Source: Poa pratensis
Taxonomy: Eukaryota; Streptophyta; Magnoliopsida; Poales; Poaceae
Assembly (NCBI GenBank): GCA_947311845.1
Contig: CAMZMU010000069.1
Location: 7,991,875 to 8,055,874, forward strand
DNA: 64,000 nucleotides
Reading direction: 5' to 3'
Position numbers and translations under genes: made by a program. Numbering within the stretch: position 1 is the stretch's first letter; every line of letters begins with the position of its first letter. The notes beneath the pieces are model-generated. The model saw only the letters and a program-made list of their open reading frames with translations, made no database searches and was not told the origin of the DNA. Of this stretch, positions 1-10,922 are shown one piece after another.

Positions 1-2
1 AT

Positions 3-878
3 GCTGGTCCGAGTCGGCAAGGTGGATACCCCGGAAATGATTACAAGGAGGCTCATCAAAGTTATGTGGTTTTTGTGACCGAGCCAACTGACAAGAAAAG
101 TCAGCTGCGAAGGGCGAAGGAGGTGAATGCAGTCACACCAGCAGTCCCAAAATACCTGAACTGGTCCGAGCAGGAGATCACTTGGAGCAGGGCTGATAAT
201 CCCAGGGTTATGCCAAGCCCAGGAAACTACGCACTGGTGGTGGATCCGACTTTGGTTGGACCCAAGATTAATGTGAAATTCACTCGAGTCTTGATTGACA
301 ATGGCAGTGCTATAAACATCATGTATCGGGACACAATGGTCAAGTTGGGTTATTCGCCGAATCAGTTGCAGCAGAGCAGTTGCACCTTCCATGGTATAGT
401 ACCCGGGGTGTCTTGTTCCCCAATGGGTAAGATCTGGGTAGATGTGCTGTTTGGTACCAAGGACAATCACCGACTTGAGAGTCTCGAATTCGAGGTGGTA
501 GACTTGGAGAGCCCATACCATGCTCTGCTCGGCAGGCCGGCATTAGCCAAGTTCATGATATCCACTCATGTGGCCTACCTCAAGATGAAGATGCCTGGCC
601 CGAATGGTATCATCACCGTTGCGGGAGATTACAAGAAGGCCATACAGTGTGCCACGGTCGGTTCCACCTTAGCCGAGTCGTTGGTGATCCAAGCTGAGAA
701 GAGCAAGATGCATGAAGTAGTGGCGATGGCGAAGTCAGCTCAGCTCGGCGTGCTGGCTATGACCAATCCGGATGCAGGTGCAACATTTGAGGTGCCCAAG
801 GAGACAAAGAAGATCCCCATTGACCCGGAGAATCCGGAGCGCATGGCCATCATTGGTGCCGGGTTGGGCGAGAAATAG
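3..878 (+). pseudogene. gag-pol fragment with retroviral-type aspartic protease
   Basis: An open frame enters from the left window edge (codons in phase from base 3, no start visible) and runs to a TAG at 876-878. It carries the protease: the motif VLIDNGSAINIMY at about nt 285-323 matches the Tat-type active site, usually D-G/S-G-S, here D-N-G. A second conserved stretch, YHALLGRPALAKF, follows at about nt 518-556 and is the LLGRP flap-side signature of this family. The TAG interrupts a frame that continues for another ~280 nt with recognisable pol sequence, so it is a nonsense mutation and not the natural end. The enzyme would process the gag-pol polyprotein in virus-like particles. Confidence 0.85.
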
Positions 879-2062
879 GAAAGCGCGCTCTGTCACTTCC
901 TCCGTGAGAATCGGGATATCTTTGCATGGTCGGCTAAGGACCTGCCTGGTGTTCCGAGGGAGTTGGCAGAGCACTCTTTATTTGTCAGGCCGGATGTGAA
1001 GCCGGTGAGGCAACCGACTCGTCGTCTTTCAGACGATCGAAGAAAAGTGGTGCTTGATGAGCTGGCTAAGCTACTTGCAGCCGGATTCATTATGGAGGTG
1101 TTGCATCCAGACTGGATATCCAATCCGGTTCTGGTAGAGAAGAAGAAGGACGAACCAGCGGTGTCAAGGTGTGGCGCATGTGCATCGACTTCACCAACCT
1201 GAACAAGGCGTGCCCGAAGGATCCCTTTCCTTTACCTCGGATTGATCAAGTGATCGATTCTACTGCTGGGTGTGAGTTGTTGTCTTTTATTGATGCGTAC
1301 TCTGGTTTTCACCAGATACCACTGAACCCCAAAGATCAAATAAAGACTGCTTTTATTACCCCGTATGGGGCGTATTGCTATCGTGTCATGTGTTTCGGTT
1401 TGAGAAATGCCGGTGCAACTTATCAGAGATGTATGCAGAAATGCTTACACTCTCAAATGGGCAAAAATGTGCAAGTGTATGTCGATGATATCGTCATCAA
1501 AACTAAAGAAAAACGCACTCTCCTCGAGGATCTCGAGGAAACATTTGTGAACTTGAGAAAGTATCGGTTAAAATTGAATCCGGATAAATGCACCTTTGGT
1601 GTCCCGGCTGGAAAGTTGCTCGGTTTCCTTGTATCGAGCCGAGGTATTGAGGTGAATCCGGCTAAGATCCGAGCCATAGAAAACATGAAATTGCCTAAAT
1701 GTCTAAAAGATGTACAAAAGTTCACCGGGTGTCTAGCCTCGTTGAGTCGGTTTGTGAGTCGGCTAGGAGAAAAAGCCTTGCCCTTGTATCAATTGATGAA
1801 AAAGAGCACCGGGTTCACATGGACCCCGCAGGCAGACTCGGCTTTCAATGAATTAAAAAAGATGTTGTCCACTGCACCAATTTTGGCATCACCTTTGCCG
1901 AATGAGCCAATGCTACTTTACATTGCGGCCACTAACCGGGTCGTAAGTGTGGTGATAGTGGTAGAGCGAGAAGAGGAGGGTAAATCCGTGCAGAGACCGG
2001 TGTACTATTTAAGCGAGGTGATCTCAACCTCAAAGCAAATTATCCTCACTACCAGAAGATGA
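879..2062 (+). pseudogene. reverse transcriptase and first RNase H of Tat pol
   Basis: The frame after the TAG continues to about 1158 with the conserved approach to RT (FAWSAKDLPGV, then DWISNPVLVEKKK). A one-base frameshift near 1158-1168 moves the reading to the frame that runs to 2062. That part has the RT palm: FIDAYSGFHQI near 1286, and the catalytic YVDD at 1478-1489. The Ty3-type RNase H follows from about 1840 (FNELKKMLSTAPIL). A second frameshift close to 2040 ends the frame early; the same protein continues in the next frame (YHYQKMTYGVYLAAKKL region). In the family this domain copies the element RNA into DNA in the cytoplasm. Confidence 0.9.
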
Positions 2063-3666
2063 CATATGGTGTATACCTGGCGGCCAAGAAGTTGAAACAT
2101 TACTTCCAGGAGCACCCGATCACCGTAGTATGCGAAGCTCCAATCTCGGAGATCATTGGGTGCAAAGATGCGACTGGCCGAGTTGCCAAATGGGCAATAG
2201 AAGTGTCTCCTTACACCCCGCATTATGAGAGAAGAGATGCTATCAAGTCTCAGGCTTTACCGGATTTCCTTTGTGACTGGGCCGAGATGCAGTATGAGCC
2301 ACCCAAGCCGGATTACAATTACTGGAAGTTGCACTTTGATGGCTCCAAAACCAAAATCGGACTGGGTGCTGGGATAGTACTCACATCACCGAAGCAAGAT
2401 CAGTTGCGATATGTGTTGCAGATTCATTTCTCAGCATCAAACAATGTGGCCGAATATGAGGCACTGATCCATGGGCTTAATGTGGCTAAGGACATCGGCA
2501 TCCGCCGGATAGAATGTTTTGGTGATTCAGATTTAGTGGTGCAGCAGTCTTCTGGAAATTGGGATGCCCTTGATGCCAATATGGCACTATATCGATTTCA
2601 TGTCCAGAAAATTTCAGGATTTTTTGAAGGCTGCGAGTACAAGCACATACCTCGGCTGGAGAACGAAGCTGCTGATATCCTGTCAAAACTCGGGTCGTCT
2701 AGGGATGCAATCCCACCCGGGATATCCTTGAATCACCTAAGGATCCCTTCAATCAAGCCTTCACCTGATTCCGAGTCAATTTTTATCCCAAAGCAAGAAT
2801 CTGAAGCTGTTCCTATGAATGTTGATGTCGGGTACATTTGGGAAGACCCGGGGACTGCGCACCGAGACTCGGGGAATGCTAACCAAATCTTAGGGAAGAG
2901 GGGAAGAGAGGAAGATGGTGCTAACCGAATCTTAGGGAATGGACAGAGACTGATAGAAGAAATAATGGCGGCCGAACCAGTGGAAATAGATGAGCACTTA
3001 TTCCCTTTGCATCCAGTACCGGAGTGGGCTGAAGAAATCATGAAGTTCATGTCGGAGGGGAGTTTGCCAAATGATGAAACCGAAGCTAGGCGAGTGCAGA
3101 GGAGGTCCAAGGGTTACACCATCATAAACAAGGAGTTATACAAAAGGAGTGCAACCGAGGTGCTACAGCGTTGCGTGGAGCCAGCCGAGGGCAAGGAGAT
3201 GCTCCTGGAGATACATCAAGGAGAATGTGGGCATCATTGCAGTACAAGAGCCCTGGTGGCTAAAGTATTCCGGCATGGGTTTTACTGGCCCACTGCTCAT
3301 GCAGATGCAGAGGACATAGTCCGAAAATGTGAAGGATGCCAAAGGTTTGCCAAGCAGACACACCTACCCGCATCGGCGCTCAAAACAATTCCTATCACTT
3401 GGCCGTTTGCTGTGTGGTGTTTGGATATGGTGGGAGAATTCAAGCCGGCTAGGGGTAACATGACACATATGCTGGTGATGGTGGATAAGTTCACCAAGTG
3501 GATAGAGGTGAAACCAATCCGGAAAGTGGATGGTCATTCGGCTGTAACTTTCCTGAAAGAAATCATTTTGAGATACGGTTACCCCCATAGCATCATCTCG
3601 GATAATGGCACGAACTTTGCTGTGGGAGAGTTTGCCCGATTCTGCATGATAAGGGGATCCGGTTAG
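2044..3666 (+). pseudogene. RNase H connection, archaeal-type RNase H and integrase N-terminal half
   Basis: This 535-codon frame starts in the remnant of the first RNase H, then has a complete second RNase H of archaeal type at residues ~90-215 (numbered from 2059). Its four acidic positions are visible: D94 in FDGS, E134 in AEYEAL, D156 in GDSD, D206 in AADIL. The integrase zinc domain follows at ~386-427 (H/H, then C424-x2-C427), then core aspartates D456 in LDMVGEF and D515 in ISDNGTNF. The linker between the two has a partial internal repeat (ANQILGKRG, then ANRILGNGQ). A frameshift near 3650 separates the third catalytic residue. The dual RNase H is what places the element in the Tat lineage. 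Confidence 0.9.
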
Positions 3667-4288
3667 ACATAGCCTCAGTGGCACACCCAGAGTCCAATGG
3701 ACAGGTGGAAAGATCAAATGCTTTGGTATTAGCTGGGATAAAAGCCCGGTTAATAGAACCTCTGGTAAAGACTCCGGGGTGCTGGATAGATGAGATACCA
3801 TCAGTACTATGGGGTCTAAGGACCACGCCGAATCGGTCAACTGGCTATACGCCATTTTTTCTGGTATATGGGGCAGAAGCAGTGCTACCCACTGACATAG
3901 AATATGATGCACCAAGGGTGACAATGTATACCGAAACCGAGGCAAAAGAGGCCCGGGAAGATGCAGTGGATCTGCTAGAGGAAGCAAGAGAATTGGCCCT
4001 ATCTCGGACAGCAGTATATCAGCAGGGTCTCCGACGTTATCATAGTCGGAAGATCAGCCCTCGAGTGTTTCATGAGGAGATCTAGTACTAAGGCTGGTGC
4101 AGCGCAGCAAAGGCCGACATAAGTTATCACCTCCATGGGAGGGACCATTCATTGTGAGCAAGGCTATGCACAATGACTCGTACTACCTTGTAGACGCACA
4201 GGAACCAAGGAAGGATGGCCTGGACAGACCCGGAGAAGAAACCAAGCGACCCTGGAATGTAGCTCTGCTTCGACCCTTTTACTCTTAA
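3667..4288 (+). pseudogene. integrase core end and C-terminal domain
   Basis: After the frameshift the integrase continues with SVAHPESNGQVERSN; the glutamate in QVER (about 3705-3710) completes the D,D-E triad begun in the preceding frame. The frame passes through LWGLRTTPNRSTGYTPF and VYGAEAVLP, both standard for plant Ty3/gypsy integrases. It breaks at 4085 through another frameshift in the FHEEI/DLVLR region. The last piece (4097-4288) contains KGRHKLSPPWEGPFIV and ends RPFYS, the normal C-terminal domain of Tat integrases. No chromodomain is present, as expected for this branch. At least four frameshifts and one stop across pol make this copy unable to encode a working polyprotein. Confidence 0.88.
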
Positions 4289-5064
4289 GGGGCGCAATGT
4301 ATGTATCTCAGTTTATCATAAATGAAATTTCGGCAATCCGAGTCTGGACTCGGGGACTGCCTCGTCCTTATGCATGTGTTTTTTATTACTGTTTTGTCCA
4401 TACCGTTCATGTGTCGGATTGTTTTGAACCTCGTCCCAAAATTCAAGTAATGTATGCTGTGTTGTTGATCTCGTGACTCGACTGACAAACACCAAAATGG
4501 TAGTCAAGAGCAGAGGTGGGGAATATGGGAAACATGAAAATGGACTCGGGGACTCGGTCCAAAACCGATTCGGCACATGTCGTTTACTAACCCCTGTTAT
4601 TTCTTTTTTGTTTATGTTAGATGATTCTAAACCACAACTCGCATGTTTCAAGTATTGTATGCTATGATTCCTATCTTGTGACTCGACTGTCAACACCTAA
4701 AAGGTAGACAAGAGCAAAGATTCGGCAAAAATAGTGAACAAGAAAACAGACTCGGGGACTCGGTTTAAGATGATCCAACATAAACCTAGTCCGGATCACA
4801 TTAAGCAAAATAAAAGTAGTCTCGAAGAACTTAAATTGTATATTACATCTGCTCCCGGCATACCGGGGATTTAATGTTTTTCATTAAGATAATTCAGGAA
4901 GAAGGAGCCATGGTTGCAGGAGACTCGGTTGCAGGATGAACTCGGATGATGGAGGAACCTCGGTTGAAAGAGGACCCTCACTTGCAGGAATACCTTGGAC
5001 GGAGAGCTTGAAGGCTGGGCAGACTCGGAAACATCCGGATCAGCTGAAGTTTTGGCGGTCTTGA
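4289..5064 (+). other. non-coding spacer of the Tat element with polypurine-tract-like repeats
   Basis: No open frame here resembles a protein. The stretch holds three copies of the motif ACTCGGGGACT (4348, 4544, 4750), each embedded in a longer diverged repeat that also shares a TGACTCGACTG-type segment (near 4474 and 4680). The motif resembles the sequence just before the 3' LTR. Confidence 0.6.
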
Positions 5065-8000
5065 CTAAAGCTTGTTCGTAGTCTCAGCCGAATCAGTGGC
5101 TGGCGTCTTGGAAGTTTGGACTAAAGCTTGTTCGGCAGTTTCAGCCGAGTCAGTGGCTGGCATCTTGGAAGTCTTGGCTGGAGATTGTTCGGCAGTCTTG
5201 GCCGAGTCAGAAGCTGGTACTTTGGTGGACTTGATACGAGGTTGTTCGGCAGAGTTAGCCGAATCACCAGATTCGCCCTCAGACTCGGCGTATTCGTCAA
5301 GGGAGGCATCGTCCGATTCCTCTTCTTCAGATTCTTCCCCATCCGAGTAGACCGGAGTTCAGATCAAGATGCTTGTGTTTGCAAATTCGGCCATAAAGTT
5401 GGCAGCTTCTTCGCGGATCTTGATCCGGTTCGGATCTGAAGCCCATGAAGAACCCTCGCGAAGGGAGCGCACTTTGCGAGATCAATCAGCTCATACCAAG
5501 ACATGATAAATAGCAAACCTGCGTCAGCACCAGCGCGGGCGGACGAAGATCTCCACTGCTTTAACCGGGTCTCCGCCTGATCCAGGTCTTTGATTAGCTC
5601 GTCCGCAGACCGGACTTGCCGAGCTTCAGGAAACAAGACTCGGTGAGCTTTGAGACTTGCATTGAACAGATCAATGTGGGACTCCTTCAAAGGAGCAATC
5701 CGAGCTTTAAGTGCAGTAATGTGATCTTCGATATCCCACGTCTCTGGTAGGGGAGCTCCAGCTAACTTAGCTCTCTCAGCTCGGGCATCTCTCACAGCTT
5801 TGGCGGCTTGAAGCCGGATGCTGGTAAACTCTCCTACATTCAGATAAGCTAACACCGAATTAAACGAGGGAACACGAAATATGTGTCGGATAAGAGCAGA
5901 GGAGGAAGAGGAGATTCGGCAAACTTACGATCCATGTCTTCATTGAGGCTAGCAAGATCAGCAGCCATTTCGCGCTGACCGCCTTGTGAGCAGCCAGATC
6001 ATCTTTCGCCGCTTTAGCTTCGGCTTCAGCGTCTGCAACGACCGTTTGGATTTTCTTGTCCAATTCGGCCCGCTTCGCAAGCCCGGCTTTGAAAGCATCT
6101 CGCTCCTTCTGGATCGAGTCTTTCTCCTTGCAGCGTATCCCGGTCTTTCTTGAGCTTGGCCTTCACTTTTCCAACCCGGTCAAGCTCCCGCTGGAGCCGA
6201 GTCACTTCTGACTTTTCCTCCGATAAAGCGCGCTTGTGCTCCTGATCTTTCTTTTTCATCTCCTCACCTTGCGCATCGAAGGAAGCTTGGAGGGCCTGGT
6301 GTTGCAGGACTAGCTGCTTAAAGATCCGGCTGCGAGCAGTCGTGGTTTCCTGAAAGAAAAAGGTTAATGGCGTAAAAAGAGTCTCGGGGACTGGCACCCG
6401 AGACTAGCAGCATGGAGCCAAAACGAATCTCGGGGACTGGAGGCCCGAGATTGATAAAAAAGAAAGTTGACCGACTCAATTGGAAAAGAGACTCGGGGAC
6501 TGGGAGTCCCACGATTTTTTCGGCTAAGACAAAATTCATGATCAAGTTTTAGAGATTCAAGCCGAATGACTTTCTTACTCGGAGGAGTATCAGTCGTTCG
6601 ACCCGAATCTCGGGGACTGGGAATAGTGCAGATTGATCATGATGAAATAAAAGCAGGATTCGGTAAAGTTACCTCGAAGACCCGGTTAGCTTCAGCGACC
6701 GAGGCCTGCACAGAGTGTAGAGATTGAAACATCCGGCTAGGGCCAGCCGGGTGTGGCGACGCTGAAGTAGTTGAGCCTTCGGCAAGGTCCGCAGTATTCC
6801 AAGCTTTAACGAATTGCTCTGCGGAGCCGAGGTTGTCGCCGCTCGGAGTGCGGAGATTCGGCAGAACCTGGCCACTAAGTCGGGCGCGAGTGATCGCCTC
6901 AGAGAGTTGATCATGCACCCGAGTCGCTGATGGAGTGGCGGAAACCTGTCTGCTAGCAACCACCTGCTTATCCGAGGTGGTTGGAGTCGTGCCAGAGGCG
7001 GCTTGAGTCGGCTTAGGTAGAGGCGATGCGCCCGGGGTCTTGGCTGGATCTGGCTGCCTCGGTTGGTTCTGGGACGCTTGTTGTGGTGGTTTAGATACTT
7101 CCTGTTGCTGCTTCTGCTGCTTCTCGAGAGGTTGTTGCTGCTGTTTTTTCTTCTTCTTCTGCTGCTCTTGATTCAGAGCCTTGGGGTAGGGCGAGGATCC
7201 GGCTTAGTCAAAGACTTAGCCGAAGTCTTAGTTTTTTCCTTCTCCAACTCCTTCAGAGGACGTGGCCAAGTTGAATCTCGGGTAGGACCCGAGATTTCCT
7301 CATTCTCCAGGTCAATAACCGACTCTGGAACGAGAGTCGGCGGAGGAGTATTGGCAGTTGTGGCACGCGCGGGAGAGGCGACAGCCTTTTCAGGAGACTG
7401 GTGCTCCATGGCCGTATCCAGTGGAGGAATGGGAGAAAGAATGGATGAATGAGTTTGCTCGGTGACGATGACGTCACTACATAGAGCAAAGTAAACAGTT
7501 AATTCGGATAAGGTGGCTCGGATAATAGAGGAGGAAAGCGAATGAAGTTAAGTTGGCATTACCCCTTGGTGGTAGGCATGGGCTTGAGCCGATTCGGCTT
7601 GAGGCGGCTTTCTTCATTCTCTTGGCTTGAGGGACATCTGATCCGGACGCGTCATCGCGTTTCCGAGATGTCCCTTGAGCATCCTGTTTGGCTGGAACAC
7701 AAGGTGGTAACCATGAAATCGGAATAGCATCAATGGGATCTAGGATCCAGCAATCATCATCTTCATCTTCGGTGTAAATAGTCGATTGCTTACCCTTGCG
7801 GATGGGCTTGGCACGCGGAATCGGCAAATAATCGTCCGTATCCGCATCCTCTTCGCCCTCGCGCAGCGGGCTGCGATCCGGTCCCCACACTTTGGTGGAG
7901 AGATCTCCATCTTCGGTGATTTGGCGGTCGAACAGCTGCAGTAGTCAAGGCAAATATGGATTAGTCCGATGGTATTTTGATGAAGTATGGATTAATTCGG

Positions 8001-9505
8001 AGAATGGTGAACTAACCTGGGGGAAGTGCATCTCGGTGGAACGGCTCCACGCCCCACCGCCACTTGTCCGACATCTCGGTGTAGGCGATGGCGTTTACCC
8101 GTCTCTTGACGGAAGCTCTGGTGAGGTCATGTTTGCTGATCCGGGTAGGATCTAGCAACCACTCATGTGGCAAATCTTGTGCTCACGTTGTTGAAGAGGA
8201 CTGACACGGCGAAGACGAAGGTCCGGAGGAGATCGTCCGAGAGCAGGCCCTTCTCCAGAAAATCCTCCAGAGTTTGATCTATGATTTGAAGCTCCGCAAG
8301 AGTGTCAGCCGGATCATATCTGAAGTTTAATTCGGCTGTGGGGGGCTCGATCCTGAACTCGGGCAAGTTGAGAGCATCATGGCCTTCAGCGCTCTTCACG
8401 TAGAAGAAAGACCTTTGCCATTTCCTGCAAGTATCCAGGCCAGTGATCCGAGGAAAGATGGAGCCCGCCCTCGGAGTAATGCTAGCCGAACCACAAGCGG
8501 TCATCACTTTCGGGTCACTGCCCGGGATAGTCTGTTTACGGAGGTGGAAGTACTTCGCCCAGGCTTGTACTGTCGGCCAGAGACCAAGATACCCTCGGTA
8601 AAGGAGGTAAAAGCCGACAGGGAGACAAAGGCGTTAGCCGGAAGGTGGTGAGGCTGCAGGCCAAAGAAATCTAGGAAAGCCCGGAAGAAGTCACTCGCCG
8701 GGAGTCCGAATCCGCGCTCGAAGTGCGCTAGAAATACAACGCGTTCACCCGGTTGGGTGATCGGTTTGAGTTCCTTCCCCGGTTTTCGGCATATAACTTC
8801 AGGTGTTATACGCCGGGTGCTCAGCAGCCATTCCAGGTCATCTGTTGTAACATCGGAACCCTCCCAACTGCCGGGGGGCAGCTTCGGCATATCCGAATCA
8901 GTCCTGCAAGAAATTGGAGATAGCCGAGTTAGGAGATTCGGAATCTCTAATCCAGAACGAATCGGATAATGGCATAACCGAATCAGATGTAAAGCAATTC
9001 GGTAAAAGCTATCCCGGATAAAGTTGTCTAGTTACTGCGGAAAAGTAATTCGGCTGGTAACTACAAACACCTTTTCGTGAGAATCTAGGGTTACGCAAGA
9101 TCTACCGCAGCAGTAAAATAGAGAGGAAATCCCGAGTAAAAATATGGTGGAACTGCTCAAGCGGTGGCAAGCCAAACTAGGGCAATCTAGTGCAAAACCT
9201 AGAAAGGAGATCTAGGGAATGCACTAAGGCGTGACAATGGACTCGTACGCGAGTGAATCTACAAGAAACAGGCGCAAGTTCCCAGCGGGATATGAACTTG
9301 CTCAAGGTCGCCATGGCCGGAAGAAAAGGAACTTACGGTTGCGATGGCGAGGAAGAAGCTCGGTGAAGAAACGGCGGTGCAGGGCGCGGTGCGCGGCTCC
9401 GGCGAGTTTTCTCCGGCGTTGTCGAGGTCTCCGGCGCGGCGAAGTCGCGAAGGCGAGATCGCAGCGCGTCAATGGCACGGATGGAGTTCTCGAAGTAGGA
9501 AGTGC
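5065..9505 (-). pseudogene. antisense spliced gene of the Tat element (putative 'gypsy-type transposon' / Transposase_28-like protein)
   Basis: On the minus strand a multi-exon gene runs against pol. Exons inferred from splice signals and frame: leader ~9505-9337 (donor GTAAGT), 8903-8017 (ATG at 8890, donor GTTAGT), 7935-7563, 7476-6673, 6349-5929, 5848-5065 (TAG at 5067-5065). Exon 2 has the conserved block of the plant 'putative gypsy type transposon' family (VVFLAHFERGFGLPASDFF, then FFGLQPHHLPANAF, later W-x-RSFFYVKS). Exon 4 is Gln-rich (about 7070-7190), exon 5 is a long coiled coil (KKKDQEHKRALSEEK), and the C-terminus has an acidic tail and about three 20-residue repeats around PATDSAETAEQ. 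Frameshifts near 8596, 8180, 7190, ~6120, 5985 and 5460 and a stop near 5362 break it. Function is unknown; relatives are known as extra ORFs of Tat/Retand elements. Confidence 0.75.
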
Positions 9506-9533
9506 GGGGAAGAAGAAGAGGAACCCCACACCC

Positions 9534-9543
9534 CTATATATAG
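9534..9543 (-). promoter_or_regulatory. candidate TATA box for the antisense gene
   Basis: CTATATATAG lies ~30 bp upstream (minus sense) of the inferred antisense leader exon, which ends at a GTAAGT donor at 9336-9331. The sequence is palindromic, so by itself it does not fix direction; the downstream exon structure on the minus strand does. No comparable gene lies downstream on the + strand. Confidence 0.5.
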
Positions 9544-9557
9544 CCGCTCGCTGGTAA

Positions 9558-9952
9558 CTGACGCACTACCGCGCGGTTTTCGGGGCGTGGCCGGATCAAG
9601 TGTGCCCTGAAACGCTGTGGCCGCAATTGTGGTATGCATTTAAGCACAGGTGGGTTCACGGAATTGGAAGCGGTCGCGCCGGATCGGATGCGCCGGTCAA
9701 CGGAGAAACCGAGGAGGCGTGGTCATTTAGTCAAATGCACTCAAGTACCTGATGGATCCGGATAATGTGCTGTCAGTGACATGTCAAATCAAAGACCCGG
9801 ATTATGAGGCTTTGCGCAGAGATTCCCTGCCAAGTGTCCCGGGAAATCCTGAGACAAGATTGTGTGATATGGGATTCGGTTAATGCGTTTGTTTTAAACC
9901 TGCTACGGCCCTCCATCCGAGGCTGTAGGACCGCACCAGCTTCGGGGACTAC
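9558..9952 (+). other. 3' untranslated region and polypurine tract of the Tat element
   Basis: There is no coding sequence. The stretch ends with CAGCTTCGGGGACTAC directly before the LTR start at 9953. This G/A-rich tract is in the position of the polypurine tract that primes plus-strand DNA synthesis. Confidence 0.7.
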
Positions 9953-10875
9953 TGTCGGGGGGCTGCCCCCGGGTAGGGCAAAGAGGTGGTGTTGGGAGCT
10001 ATAAAGTGGAAAGGAAGGTCAGTTCGGGTCTCTCAAGCCGGATCACTTGGACCAGATGTTTAAGTGCAGGGAAAGCCAAAAGGCATCAGGCAAAGTCTAG
10101 CTGGATCAGAGGAAGGGATCCGGCTTAACCTAGCCGGGTTGGTCAGGAAGGATCCGGTATAGGGCAATGTCGGATAATGCACAAGGGCCAAGTAATGACA
10201 GTAAGTTCACGGGTCCTGCAGGTCTCCTGCCCGAGGCTCAGAAGACAGTCAGGTCGAGCCACAGGTTTTCCGGGTCGCTAGGCCCTAGGCGCTGACTCGG
10301 CCAATTTGGGAAAGGGCAGAGGCCTAGGCTCCGGTGGGCTACGCTGGCTTAAGCTCAAAGAGGGAAAGATAGACCTGCCGTTGGACTGACGATGAGCTGG
10401 ACTGAGTGACACTAGCCAGAGCTTGTCCTGTTCCTCTTGTCCATGCCATTGTCATCTCCGGCCAGGGGCAGAATGGTAATCCGGTTAGTGTATAAATAGA
10501 CCAGCACATCCTCCAGGGCGAGGGACGACGAAGAGGCCTCATTTCCCCCCTTGCTCCATCTTCCTCCTAGAGCTCTCACCATTGTTGCTTCATACAGCTC
10601 AAGGAGCACTTTGTACTTGTCATCATTGAAATATAAAGAGAGTAGGCTAGTGCTGCAGTAGGGGTGTTACCTCCACAAGAGGGCCCCGAAGCAGGGTACA
10701 TCTTGGTGTGCTTTGGTTGTTCTTGGTTTCGCTCGTTCTTGGTTGTTCTTGCGTGTTCTTCGTTGTTCTTCATGCGTGCTTCTTGAGCGCGCACACCCTC
10801 CCCAGATCCCCCAACGTCCTAGCGAGCCCCCAACTTAAGCCATCCTATGGCATCTGTCATGACACCACCACGACA
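9953..10875 (+). repeat. 3' LTR of the Tat element
   Basis: The LTR starts TGTCGGGGGG right after the polypurine tract and ends CCACGACA, giving TG...CA termini with a short inverted match TGTCG/CGACA. Length is 923 bp. A TATA box (10491) and a downstream GAAATATAAAG region fit a U3-R-U5 layout. Sequence right of 10875 belongs to another element, read on the minus strand, which confirms the boundary. Confidence 0.85.
10491..10498 (+). promoter_or_regulatory. LTR TATA box
   Basis: TATAAATA lies in the middle of the 3' LTR, in the place where U3 meets R. In the 5' LTR the same sequence would start the genomic RNA. Confidence 0.65.
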
Positions 10876-10922
10876 CCCCTCTTACTTGGGAAGTGTTCCA
10901 TACATTTCTTGTGTGGAAACTG
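10876..10922 (-). pseudogene. 47-bp island of Athila-like protease gene between two insertions
   Basis: Read on the minus strand and joined to the sequence right of 15768 (counting AACTG once), this segment continues the protease frame with KFQFPHKKCMEHFP, a motif well known from grass Athila-like elements. The island is therefore a displaced piece of the same gene that ends at 15774. It is bounded on the left by the Tat LTR and on the right by the solo LTR. The rest of that pol must lie left of the window or be deleted. Confidence 0.85.

Larger units (their letters stand above)
1..10875 (+). mobile_element. Tat-lineage Ty3/gypsy LTR retrotransposon, 5' end outside window
   Basis: Domain order on the + strand is protease, reverse transcriptase, RNase H, a second archaeal-type RNase H, integrase, then a long 3' region and one LTR. 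The second RNase H and a 3' region carrying an antisense gene are known marks of the Tat/Retand branch of Ty3/gypsy. The 5' LTR, primer site and most of gag lie left of base 1. Pol contains several frameshifts and one stop, so this copy is defective. The element ends at 10875 (LTR end CGACA). The next five bases, CCCCT (10876-10880), are the expected target duplication but cannot be verified without the upstream flank. It sits inside the protease gene of the minus-strand Athila-like element. Confidence 0.9.

Noticed and set aside
5072..5439. Ser/Val-rich and Gly-rich frames on the + strand near 5.1-5.4 kb
   Set aside because: Shadows of the repetitive acidic tail of the antisense gene, which has the better codon pattern and splice structure.
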